From Helopsaltes ochotensis (taxonomy: Eukaryota > Chordata > Aves > Passeriformes > Locustellidae), in assembly GCA_013400155.1 (NCBI GenBank), contig VXBM01000867.1, forward strand, positions 1 through 64,000: a DNA stretch of 64,000 nucleotides, written 5' to 3'. The notes under the pieces were generated by a model that did not search any database, had not been told where the DNA came from, and saw only the letters and a list, made by a program, of their open reading frames with translations. Positions 35,145 to 46,429 of this stretch are shown piece by piece. Within the stretch, counting starts at the first letter, position 1. Each line of letters begins with the position of its first letter. Position numbers and translations under genes: made by a program.

Positions 35145-35572
35145 CCCCTCATCCCCAACCCCGCGCTGGCTCACGGCAGATGGGGAGGGCAGGAACCGGG
35201 ATTAGCGATTCCTCCTCACCTCCCCACCCCTTCCCCGGCCCCAGCTGGCTGTTTAAAAAGAAAGCCATAAACCCATTAGTACAAAGACAAATGAATCTCA
35301 TACCCTGAGGCATTCCTTCATTCAGAACTGGCCTTAACTACTTTTCCAACCATCTTCCCTTTAACTCCACTGTATTTCGGGTTTTCTTCTATAACAAACA
35401 GCAGAGTTCGGCAAAATGTTTGACAATACAACCAGTTATTAAGTTTTTAGTAAAATTCTGTAACTTCACTTTGTACGTATGCAGGTATATTTTCATGTAT
35501 ATACACGTGTATATATATCTGCAGAATGTATATGTGCAAATATATGCTCAGATATGTCTTCCACATTGTTTA

Positions 35573-35597
35573 CATATATATATATATACATATTTTT
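35573..35597. repeat. TA microsatellite
   Basis: ACATATATATATATATACATAT, a short AT dinucleotide repeat inside a longer TA-rich area. Confidence 0.85.
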
Positions 35598-35896
35598 AAA
35601 TTCAGTATGTTAGGCATAAACATAGTGGATATTAACACTGTAAACACTGGAAACTGGCTGTATGTTAGCGCTAAGTTTAATATTATATGATTTTATGTGT
35701 CCTTGATTTTACATTAATGCTAAGCACATGTGAGCCTGTGGCTGCCGCCAATGTGAATTATTTCCCCTTGCATCTACACAGGATGTAGAAAATAATGTGG
35801 CAATACTATGGTAACTATAGAGGACTTGCCACAGCAGTATGGTGGGAAGTGCTCAGAGGAAATGGCAAGTGAATATACAAATAAGGTTTTATGGAG

Positions 35897-35922
35897 TGTT
35901 TGTTTGTTTGTTTGCTTGCTTT
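35897..35922. repeat. TTTG / TTGC tetranucleotide repeat
   Basis: About four TTTG units followed by two TTGC-type variants. Confidence 0.8.
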
Positions 35923-36879
35923 CCAATTAAAGGAACTGTTCTACGTATAGGTGAGATAGTACAGAGAGAACTATACTGCAAATTATATAAATGGTAATAA
36001 CTTAGAAGATGTAAATAAATAAAGTTGTTTAAAGGTGAATCCAGCTGAATTAAATATATCTGAATTATCAGATCTTTTTTGAGCTGTGCCTATTTGAATG
36101 TGTAACTAAACCACTAAGAAAAAGGTTAATGGACACTGTTTAAATCTCTGGGTTTTTAACATTCTGTCCCAATCAACTACTTCCTATTCAGCTGAAATTT
36201 GCAATTTCCTGCTGTTGATTATATGCATATATGTATATAAACGTGTTAACCAGCCCATAGTTTTAAAATGTGTATTTAGACTGAGTGCAAGACTTAAGCA
36301 TCTTTTATATTAATATGAGCTGACTTCTTCTTGGCAACTCACATCTCTCCCCAGTGGTTTTATCACATTCTGGTTTTTCAGAGATTTTCTTGCAGTGTTT
36401 TACTTTCCACATGTAAATAAAATTATGTCCTGTTAGTGGTAGGTTGTGTTCATGAATTACACACTGGACTTTCAATCAAAATCATATGGATTACAGTTTG
36501 AAATACTTTTATAGTAGGCCCCTTCAGTACACTCTGACCATGGAAGTTAAACAGTCATCAGCATAACCTTATGGTGCATCCCTTCAGAACAGGCAGCAGA
36601 ACCAAGAGTTAATGCTAGGTAGTGACTGGTTAGGTTTTTTGAATATGACCATCTACTCCATTAAAATCAGATGTAGCCATAGACACTTCTTTAAACCGCA
36701 GCGATTTCTTTATCAAGGCTCACATCATAGTCAACGAAGTTATAGATTGGTAAAGATTTTACCCTTAAATCAAAGTCCTTGGTTTACATAATTTATAAAA
36801 TTCTGGCAGAGCTAGGACACATTAAGTATTCTTCTCCTGTGTGAAACCCATCTAAGGGTAGATTAAGTTAGTTTTGCTT

Positions 36880-37060
36880 TATGTCATGTTGCTTGTCGTG
36901 GATAATCCTGCAGTCAGAGGTGACAGACACGTGACATATCGTTCAATGTGACTGGAGGCTTTTCCCGTAGCCGGGGGACCGAGGGGCTCAAATGCCATTG
37001 AGGTTAAATGGAGTTCTCTGAGTAAGGATATGATTTGCCAATGCAGCTAAGTTATTTAGA
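36880..37060. promoter_or_regulatory. Candidate conserved non-coding block
   Basis: GTCATGTTGCTTGTCGTGG, ACACGTGACATATCGTTC and CCCGTAGCCGGGGGACCGAG keep six or more CpGs inside AT-rich surroundings, and CACGTGAC is a strong E-box. Inference from CpG retention and complexity. Confidence 0.35.
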
Positions 37061-37199
37061 AGCCTTAGTCTTGATGAAAGACTCTTAAATCTCTTCTGTG
37101 TTTTGGAAAATTGTGACCTATATCCCTTAATCTTCTATGGATGTCTCCAGCTGTATGTTTGAAGCAGAGGGCATGCCAAGTTGATTATGTTTTTGTGAA

Positions 37200-37620
37200 A
37201 CAACCTAACTTTTCACTGTAAAAGAGGCCAAAGAGGGCAGTGCAGCACAAGGTGACAAGCTTCAAGCCTCAGAATAGTCACAGATTAGCAAAAAAAAATG
37301 CTTTGGTAAACAGGATTTTGCAGAGACTGGAGCTGTTAATTGTTATTGTAATGCACCACATTTTAATTGAGTTAATTGGCACAAAATGTTTATCTCCATT
37401 GACTGAGATAAAATGTCAAAAGCTCTTTGATGGCAATTGGAATTACAGTAGGCAACCTTGACAATAGAAGTCAATGTTTTACAATGTGCTGCTGTTTAGA
37501 TGTGTTTGCTTGGGGGATGAAGCATAATGTTTATTATCTCCGAGGTATCCGTTTTGCCTTGGGAAAGAGTGTCCCAAAGCACCACTGCAGATTTTTTCTG
37601 TGTTCCAACTGACTGTAGAG
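37200..37620. promoter_or_regulatory. Candidate enhancer with clustered TTAATTG sites
   Basis: Three copies of TTAATTG (37336, 37363 and 37372) fall within 43 bp, a typical homeodomain-site cluster. Around them are GTTTATCTCCATTGACTGAG, CTTTGATGGCAATTGGAATT and GGTATCCGTTTTGCC, which give high complexity. CTTTGAT is a TCF/LEF core and TTGACAATAG a SOX-type core. Short frames across it have no domains. I judge this the best enhancer candidate in the window, from texture only. Confidence 0.4.
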
Positions 37621-40600
37621 AAACGTGAAAGACAAGCTGATGCAGGTTAATTCCACTTTTGCAGGGAAGCCCTATTTTCACACTCTAAGCAGAGGCCAAG
37701 TCTTTCACAAGAACACTCTGGGCTTGGCTGTGCCTATCAGCCACGGGGTTGTGCACTCTCTCCAAGGGACAAACAGACTTTGGGATGCAGCACAGTGCTC
37801 AGCAAACAGCCAGGTCCATCCCTCAGCAGACAACCAGTGGATCCCTCCTCTCACTACCAAGGCCTTGCCATGTGGTACTGGGAAAACACCAACACAATGT
37901 GAAAGAGGAAAATACAAAAACCTAGTTCACACAGTGGCATCCAAAACTGAGAATCCCAAGTGAATTTAGCCAGGAGGTGTTGCCTGGCTTCCAAGTGCTG
38001 CTGAGACAAGTCTGACTGCTCTTTTTGGAGGTGAATGATCTTTCTGGCTCCCAGCTCTCTTCCACAGTGGTTGAAGGGAAATGCTTATGGTCACTTAAGC
38101 TCAGCTCCTGTGTGTGCATCCAGTGAAGACCCTCAATTGAAAAATAAGCCAAATCAATCCGCAGCGAAGAAGTGTGCAGCTCCTGGCCCTCTGCAGAAGC
38201 ATGCCCCTGAATAGCAAAGTGAAAATTTGGTGGCTGTTGCCAGTATCGAGTCATTCCTGAGTGCAAGTGCCGCCCCACTGGGTCAGACCAGCACTGGCAG
38301 GCTGGCAGGGAATGATGTGTGAAGAGCAACAAGGTCAAACCTCCTCTTCCTCCTCCATGGGACAGCAGCTGAGCTGCTGCTGGCCACTGACATTGGTGAT
38401 ACACAGTCTCTGCTGAAAGCAGGCAATTGCACCAAGTTCAGGAAATTCAAGCCAAAATGTAGCTGTGTCTTTCCCTTTTTATTATGGCATATTGTTTTAT
38501 CAGCCATGGGGGGTTCAGTTCTCTTCAAAGTTATAGTTATAATTTAACTTCCAGAAATACAGCCCCCAACTTTGTTCAGAGACAGAAGACTCTCAGAAGC
38601 GCTTCAGTATTGGAGAGTGCTGGAATGCAGCCATGGGTCAGAAAACACTGCCCAGGAAAGAGGGTGATGAAAGTACTGACACTTTTATTTAAACAATTTG
38701 CCTTCCTTTTCCCCTCGAGGAATAGTTTATAAATCGTATACCTGTCAAAGCAGTGCCAACACACTACTCAGACAAATTTCTATTTTTGACATGAGCATGT
38801 GTTTGGCTGCACTTCCGATAGCTGGCTGAGGCTGCCTTATTATGCAATTCATCCAGACAGAGCATCTCTGCGTTCTAGTGACCACTGGCTGTGACTGGGC
38901 AGGTCATCCATTCAGAAATCTGGGGCCTGATTCTCAGTCCCTTGTTAATTAAACATAAAGAAACAGCTGAAGTTTGGGGTTTTGGGGGGTTTTGGGCTTT
39001 TTTTTTTCTTTTTGCTTCTGACAGCTTGCAAAAACTCTTCCAGGTGACTAGAGGGAAGGAATAGGCCTGAGCAATAAAGTGAAGCTGAGGTTCCTGCAGG
39101 TAACCAGTGCATGATGGATCTATGTGACTAGACAATCCAGTTCTTCTAACTGATGGTGAGAGGTGTAGAAGCTCTGAGGTTACTCCAATTATATTTTTCC
39201 TGGAGGAGCTGCTTTTCTTTACATATTTTTAGTATCATCTACCAAAGGTCTTGTCTGGTTGTTCATATACTACCACCATCTTTCAAGAGTAGAAGGAAAG
39301 AAGCAGAAGGATGCCATCAAACCATCACGTTTCAGGAAACAAAATCTACATAAAGTATTTTCATAAGTTTGTCTGAACCACTTGCATCTCTTCCGCTTAT
39401 TATTCCTTCTTCTAGGTTGAACTTTCGTGAAAGTGGTGCCTGGCAACATATTTCATTGTGTTAGCTGGTATGGCATCCAATAAATGAAGTGGTTTAGTAA
39501 GCAGAGTACCTACCAGGCCATCAGTACTAAATCCACAAAAGGTTAATGAAGCCTGAAACTACAATAATTTTTGTGTGATGGCCTCTCTGCAACCTCTTTG
39601 AAGGCGACATCTCTATGCTGTGAGCTGCAGAGAAACCACTCCAGTGGAGAGACAGCTATGGCAGAAGAGCAGGGGCAAGCTGGGAAGTGATGGTGGGAGC
39701 AAAAGCAGGGTGGAGTTCCAGGATTTTATTTTTAGCATGATTTGGGGTTTTTGCCTCCTTTCTTCTACAAAATCCTGCTTTCCTGCTGCAATCTAGCATG
39801 GAGGACTAGAATGCTTGTTTATTCTTGCTTTTAAGTTTGATTCACATGTTGAGCTGTCCCTTGGAAAAGATCTGGTCTTTCAGGTTTTGTGGGTTGTTGG
39901 GGTATTTCTTATGTCTGGGAATTAAAGTGGAATCATTTTTCCAACAGTGGAGTAACTGGCAGCTCCATAGGCAGTTACCTGGGATGCCTGTGCTTCAAAG
40001 TTACACCTGAGAAATAAGATGTGTCCTACGTCATAGTGTAGGATAATGTGAAGGTGCAAAATGCTGGATCTGAGTAACCTGGTCAGCTGTAAAAGTCAAT
40101 GCAGATACGGGCCCAGTTTTTTATACAGCTTTTTCATTGGCTGTTTTCAACTATTCTTCTATTGACATAATTAGTCTGTGGACAATATCCTGCATTGCTT
40201 TTGCTTTTGGTTTTTTTAGTAGCCTGTGTTGCTAAATGATTGCAATGATTCCTTATTGCACTTTACTGCAGAGGGCAAAAGAAAGGTTTACAGTTAATGC
40301 AGTTAATTGTACAGGAGAGAGCATTGTCATGAAGCTTTGCAAAAATTAAGTTGGTCTGACATCATAGCAGTCACTTGGGTGTTCAAATGCTACAGGCTGG
40401 CTCAGAAAGCAGAAGAGCAGACAGGCAACCAGGTGAACTTGCATTTGCAAAGGGAGGAAAGAGAAAGAAGATTTGGCTTTGTAAATATGTGACAGGAACA
40501 AACAATATAGAAAAATACATTAAATTGTCAAACACAGGAGGTGATAACATTTTGTCAGCTGATATTCAGAGCTCTTTGGAAGAGAGGATTGTCTCACACA

Positions 40601-41917
40601 GCATTTTTATGTATTTCTGATGCAGGTTCTGAAATCAGAAAAAGGTGTTTTGAAGTCTCACCTATCTGCAACTTTATTTATCTAAGTACCCTTCACAAAA
40701 GGACCCAAATTCATGTGGATTTAAAATCACCTCAGATCTATAAATAAAGAATGATGATAGATGGCAGAAAAATGAACTGTGGCAGGTAGTTGTGCTGTGA
40801 CCAGAGGGACTGTTCTATTCTTCTTTTGCATCCACATTAATTACCCAGAAGTGGGAGTAAATAGCATCTTAATTGAGAAATATTACAAAGGGACTTGGAG
40901 AAGTTGTAGGGATTAATTAGATAATCTTCATAAGGCATTTAAAATAGGAGTACTTCCTTGCATACTTTCACTTAATTAAATTTTTATTTAATCTATAAAC
41001 AACTGGTATTTTTATCAGTCAAACAAACATGCAAAACTTTGATTTATACCTATATTTTTCTCCTTCATGGAGATGGGTAGATGCCTGAGTATATATATGT
41101 GTATATAGGGGAGTAATAAAATATGTGCAGAAGTATATGCACAATATCCCTACTTGGACAGAATTAAGAGCAATATTCTTAACAAACCCAAGAGTTTCCA
41201 TCATCTATTTTTTGTATTCACAGGTGCAGTAAGAAAGATAAAGAATGGAAATATACAAGAGAGAACACTTTCCATTTTACAGTGCTAACTTTTCTTTATT
41301 AGAAACAGTATGGAAAAGAAGAAAATAAATATCTATTGTTCATTTTCACTTTGATCATCATACCTATCATTTTACACACCACATGCTTTGCTCTTCCAAG
41401 GGCATATATTGTATTTATTCTGCAGCTGCAGTATATTGATTTTGGACTACTGAGTTCAGTGCAGATGAGTGACAAACTAAGCTGCTGGGCGACTGATAAG
41501 TAACTGTGTTTAATCTCTTGGATCCGAAATGAAATCCTGTAGCTCATTTCAATAATTTTAGTTTTGGTACTCAGTCAGGACCATATACTCTTAATAATAT
41601 TTTTTCTTTCAAATGTAAAGATAGAAGTAGAATGGAACCTCTCATGGAAACTGCTGCAATTCTATATTCTATCTCTACCAAGTCATGCACAGGATTGTTC
41701 AAAATTTACATTAATGCATCTGTAAAATTCCAGCTGATACTTTTAATTAGATATAAATATTTATCTGCATTTATATTGCATTTATTGCAGATTGTATTTA
41801 TTGTTCATTTTAGCAGCTGTGGTGTTTTCTAAGCCTTCATCCACTGAATGAACAAGGGACTGCACAATTTGCTAATTCAGTACTCTGGGTTTTAAAATAC
41901 AGGCATGCCTTCTTGAA
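37621..41917. other. Non-coding stretch, no gene recognised
   Basis: 37700-38420 is somewhat GC-richer and has a 160-codon minus frame (38404 to 37922) with no domain. A G/T-rich tract lies at 38972-39014. No repeat family is recognised. Confidence 0.5.
38972..39014. repeat. G/T-rich low-complexity tract
   Basis: Alternating G and T runs ending in a run of T. Confidence 0.8.
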
Positions 41918-41939
41918 TATAATAATAATAATAATAATG

Positions 41940-41992
<53 letters not shown>
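41918..41992. repeat. AAT trinucleotide microsatellite, 25 units
   Basis: Seventy-five bases of AAT/TAA units with one A-to-G interruption at 41939. The uninterrupted part after it is over 50 bp, so length variation is likely. Confidence 0.95.
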
Positions 41993-41993
<1 letters not shown>

Positions 41994-44900
41994 GGATAAT
42001 TGGAATAGTTCTTGTTGTTTTGTTGCTGTTGTTTCTTTCTATGGAGCTGCCAGTTACTCCACAGTTGGAAAAATTATTCCATTTGAATTCCCAGACATAA
42101 GTAATACCCCATATAATTATTCATAAACTTATTCATATAATTATTATATCATTATGTATAAATATATTTGTTTTTAATTTTCTGTTACTGTTTTTTTACG
42201 ACTTCTAAAAATAGGAAGAATCTACTTACTTATAAGTAGAGTTAAATTGTGTACATCTTGTAACACGCTCAGTGAAATCTAGAGGCAGTAAAAGTGAAGT
42301 TCCTGAAGTGGCAGCTACAATATTTAACCCAAAACCTCATTGAGAGGAAAGCATTGTAAGGCTAGAAACTTCTCCTCTTTCTTGGCACAGTTGGACAACA
42401 CACCAAGGAGACCTTACAAACTGTAACACAACACAGTGGCACCAAGTGAATATTGTGGCATATACTCCAAAGCACCTGAGAGCAAAGTATACCCATGAAA
42501 GCTCATGCAAGCTCATGTGTTGCAAGACTGGATGAAGCCAAGCTGCACCTGCAGGGGAGGTGTGACTGCACTGTGGCCAGCAATACTCAAGCCCATTTTT
42601 TCCTTTGATGGCACCAGTGAAGACCTCCAAGAACCTGACATCTCTGATATTGCCCTGATTTTCAGCCTTCTGATGTGTTTTCGTTTCTGTAATGTTGTTT
42701 CTCATGCACTTAATGTAAACAATCAGACTGTTGACATTCTTTCATGGAGGAGGAGAGAGCTGATGGACTGTTGGTCTGACCAGTGTGTTGGAGAGGTGGC
42801 AGCTTCACCCTCCGATCCATGGTCACCTTTGGAATTCCACAAAATGTCAAAAGATGCAAATAAATGCCTTTTCTTTCCGGCACAGCTCAGCGTGTAGGTG
42901 CAGTTCTTTCCTGTCTCCTATCCACATTCTGATACAACAGATTTATTACTGCCAAACCCTGAATTTACTGAAGTACAGGCAGAGCTATCCACAGGTTCTG
43001 GACTCACCCAAGATGCAGCAGAGGTAGATTATAGCCAGCTGGCCTTTTATTACTGAAGAGGAATGATGTAGTTCTCCTGCTTGTAGGTGTTTGTACAAAG
43101 AGCCATTTTTAATTCTTTTTAAAATATGGTAAGAGTTTTAGAGTATTGGTGAGATCTTTCATACAGAAAGGCAGTAAAGCGCTAATATTGCCTAAGAAAA
43201 TAAAAATTTCCACCTATAGTTTGGAATAGGAATATGTGCGATCCAATAATGTGACTGACACCTGACCAATGGGATGGGGTGCTTCTAAATTACTTTTTCA
43301 ACAAAATCCAGTAAAATGGCATTGATAAAACTAGAGTTTAAGAGTAATTAGCCAGGGTTTGTTCTCACTTTATGTATTAATGGGTAAGTATCAACATGTA
43401 AGGGCTGCTTGAAAACTTCTCATTAGTCAAATATGCAGGGTTTTTAGTATTTTATGGTTAGGCAGAATTTGTTGTCTAAGCTGAGGCAATGGTGAGCATC
43501 TTAAAAAAAACCATTAAGCATTCCAATAACTTCTGGCTAAGTTTGAGATTTTTCCCTAAAGAAAGAGGTTAATAATAGCACAGTTCAACAATTAAAATAC
43601 AGTAAGGTTCACAGCAGAGGTGACTGGCTGCTTGAAAATTGCTGCAGTACACAATTTATGACATCCTTTATTTTAACACTGCTCAGTATATCCTGTAAAT
43701 GCTGTTATGTGCTTAAGCCAGTTTATTCCTTTTTTAATGGTCCGTGATTGCAATCAGGCATGTCCTATAGAGAGCTTCACACTTCCATGTGAAGTAATAT
43801 TTGATAAAAGACCTAATCAATAAATCTAATTTCTTCTCTTGCCAGATACAGTTAGATAATGTGTTTTCAATTTGGGCCTGGATCAGTTTCCTCGAATACT
43901 CAATAACCTGTGAGAATTCATAAGCTTTGTACCAAGCTAGCATTCAAAATCCTTACGACTGGACTCTGGACGTTGTTTTGTAAAAACAAAAATAGGACTG
44001 TCTTTGGAACAATCACATCTTTCCACAAATTTTTAAGGATAATTGAAAAGTTTATAGAATTAAATGAGGACAGCAAATGTAATGAAGAGTGTAGCTTCCA
44101 GGATTTCCTTTCCCTTCCATGTGTTTTTTATGTCATCATATATCATGGAGCTATAGAATCATAATCCAAATAAATACTATGCTTTGGTCTAATACTGAGT
44201 GACTACTAGAAGGTGGATAGATTGATAGCACTTTATTTCAAAGAGTATGGATTGTGACAAAAAAATTTCTTACAAAACATTACTGTAAATCTTATGAATC
44301 TTCCATTTCTTAGGGGAAATGCTTAGATTAGTCCAGAATAAATACACTGAAGAAATAAGAACTGCTAAAAAATTGAAAGTTCCTTAGAATGGGAGTTGCT
44401 TTTATTTGAAATTTTCATTATTTGCTTATTTTTCATTATTTAATTACTGTTTCACAAAACAGAAATTCCATTCAAAATGTCTTTGGAAACATAAATTCTT
44501 TTGATAGATATGTTAAACTGAAGTCAGCCTTTTAGAGTCATCTTCTACTGTGTATTGCAGTTCTTATGAATCATGGAATCTTCTATAAATGGCATTTCAC
44601 TTTCCAGCTGAAAGACAGGAGTCATGCTGACAGAGGACAGTGACATCACATTTAAAGCCCAGCCATAAGGATTCCAAGTACTACCCCAGGGATACATGGG
44701 ATTCCCCATTTTCAGCACATACATCTGTGTCTATCCTTGGGTTTTGTTTTTTTTTTTTTTTCTTTCCAATGACTGCCTACTGTAAAAATGCAGAAATAGA
44801 CTTTTGGCCAGACAGATTGGCCTGCAGTGGGTTGCCTTGAATCAGTACCTTGAATCAGTACCTCATACTTTGTCTCGGTTCTGATACAGGGATTAGATCT

Positions 44901-45994
44901 CTTAAAATTAGGTATTTTATCAGCTCACATGGGAAAGAAAAGGAAATAAATAAATTAAATATCAGAAAAGGGTGATTTATCTTACACTTAAATAGGTACC
45001 TCAGACACTTGGGATTAATGAATGTCCAGGGAATCCTGTTCCGTCTTAGTTGTCTGTCAGAGGAATTCAGGCTGGATTTAAATGATTTTTAATCGTTCCA
45101 AGTAGGCAAGATCTCATTCATCTGTCTTAATGCTCATTGAAATAATCACCACAAAGGGAAACGTTTGAAAGAGGGTTTTTAAAAACATTGGTAGTAGTAG
45201 TAGCAGTAGCAGTAGTAGTGGTAATATTAGTAATTGTTGCTAGTTGTTACAGGCACAGTTACAGGATATTACTGTCATAACTACATACAGGGATTAATAC
45301 CAAACTCCATAAAAGATGAACAAAAAGCACCAGTTCTGAGCCTAGGGCTAAAGAAAACACGTATCTGTGGTACTGTTTGAAGAGTTCTGTGCTTTGCTTA
45401 TCAACACTGCTTGAATGAGGGTTTAGTAAATTTATTACACATACAATTGCAAGGTAATGCATCATCAAGACTAACATTCAGTTAGAACCATGTTTTGACC
45501 AGAAATGTACAGCAGATCAGTGTGTCTTCAGCACACAGCAGGCACCCATGTCCAGGGCATATAGCTGAAGTGGAAAACCCTACACAAAGCTGTTTCCATC
45601 TGTGATCTTAGTAGCTGGCTGGAAATTTGAGGTCTTGAAGGTTATTCCTGCTGGAGGAAGTTATTGATGTTTTTCTGTCAACAAAAATGTACACAGTTCT
45701 ATTTTCTTCAAAAAATACAGTTTCAAGAAACAAGAGGCCATTTCCTTGCCAAAGGTACCAAACCCCTTTTCTCCGAATCCTTCAAAGCTTCTTGCAGGGT
45801 CGTTCTTGGGGCCAATGTTGTCGTGAATAATGATATGTTGGTGATTCCTCTGCAGGCTGTTTCTGTGCTGAGATTTGCAGCTTGGTTTTTCTCTCTTGCA
45901 TGCACGTATTTGCACACACACATCCACTCATCCTGCTTGACAGTAAAAATCCCAGGGAAGCACAAAATTGTTTTCTTTCCTGCCTGATGTAAAG
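41993..45994. other. AT-rich non-coding stretch, no gene recognised
   Basis: No repeat family recognised. 44847-44873 holds a 13-bp tandem pair (TTGAATCAGTACC twice). A high-complexity interval at 45040-45170 (AAATGATTTTTAATCG, CTCATTGAAATAATCACC) could be regulatory. Confidence 0.5.
45189..45222. repeat. AGT/AGC trinucleotide repeat
   Basis: GTAGTAGTAGTAGCAGTAGC with further AGT units, imperfect. Confidence 0.85.
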
Positions 45995-46130
45995 ATCACA
46001 GAATATTCTGAGTTAGAAGAGACCCTCAAGGACCATCAAGTCCAACTCTTAAGTGTTAAGCCCATCAGAGAATCAAACCCACAACCTTAGTGTTATTTGT
46101 ACTGTGCTCTGCCCAACTGAGTTAATTGCA
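45995..46130 (-). mobile_element. TguSINE1-like SINE (tRNA-Ile head, CR1 tail), antisense
   Basis: On the minus strand the element starts near 46130 with a tRNA-like A box (TAACTCAGTTGG, 46124-46113), an AGAGCACAGTACAAATAACAC anticodon-arm region and a B box (GGGTTTGATTCTC, 46080-46068). This is the layout of tRNA-Ile with its AAT anticodon arm mutated. Downstream it passes into a CR1-like 3' part, with 'gagttggacttgatggtcc' and GAATATTCTGTGAT as the terminus at 45995. A tRNA-Ile head joined to a CR1 tail is the design of TguSINE1 of passerine birds, mobilised by CR1 enzymes. The copy is full length but diverged. Target-site duplications are not obvious. Confidence 0.85.
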
Positions 46131-46403
46131 GATATCTTACACAAGTCTTTAGATTGAGGAAAAAAGTATTTCATTTGTCTGCACCCATAGAAGAACCTAG
46201 TGGAATTTAAATGAAAGGTAGTGAAGAGTCTTTCAATTAGATTTTAGCCATTCTACAGAAATATTCAATATATTTCTTGATAGCAGTCTTCAAGGGGCCA
46301 TTCCACTGGACTATATTTGCTCTTACATCTTTCTCAGAAGACAAACTGCACCTTTGGGTGATGAATGCTTGCTTATTAGAAGGAAACTGTACTGTAAACC
46401 TCT

Positions 46404-46429
46404 AGCAGCTAGCTAGCTTGCTAGCTGCT
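46404..46429. repeat. Perfect 10-bp inverted repeat, 6-nt loop
   Basis: AGCAGCTAGC at 46404-46413 pairs perfectly with GCTAGCTGCT at 46420-46429. GCTAGC words recur inside, so slippage could explain it. Confidence 0.7.

Larger units (their letters stand above)
34490..35240. promoter_or_regulatory. Probable CpG island, partly made of tandem repeats
   Basis: This is the only strongly CpG-rich interval in the window. The 12-bp unit alone has one CpG per 12 bp with 50% G and 25% C. That gives an observed/expected CpG near 0.67 and GC of 75%, above the usual island thresholds. Non-repeat flanks (34490-34662 and 35145-35240) are also CpG-bearing. An island in a gene desert can mark an unannotated promoter, but repeat expansion also inflates the count. 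Confidence 0.5.
35145..36879. other. AT-rich non-coding stretch, no gene recognised
   Basis: It begins with the CpG-bearing edge of the island to about 35240, then turns AT-rich with TA/CA-type low-complexity sequence at about 35480-35600 and TTTG repeats at 35897-35922. Confidence 0.5.

Noticed and set aside
34540..35308. Open frames of 157 to 221 codons on both strands across the GC-rich arrays
   Set aside because: The repeat units contain no stop triplet on either strand and the 12-bp unit is a multiple of three, so all frames stay open. The products are pure GSGA, AEQA, RQRS or PAPL-type repeats without any domain.
37922..38404. 160-codon minus-strand frame
   Set aside because: No domain, no compositional sign of coding, and no splice or start context. 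The length is compatible with chance in moderately GC-rich DNA.
46040..46130. Functional tRNA-Ile gene
   Set aside because: The acceptor stem is not formed, the anticodon arm is mutated, and the sequence continues into a CR1-like tail, so it is a SINE.
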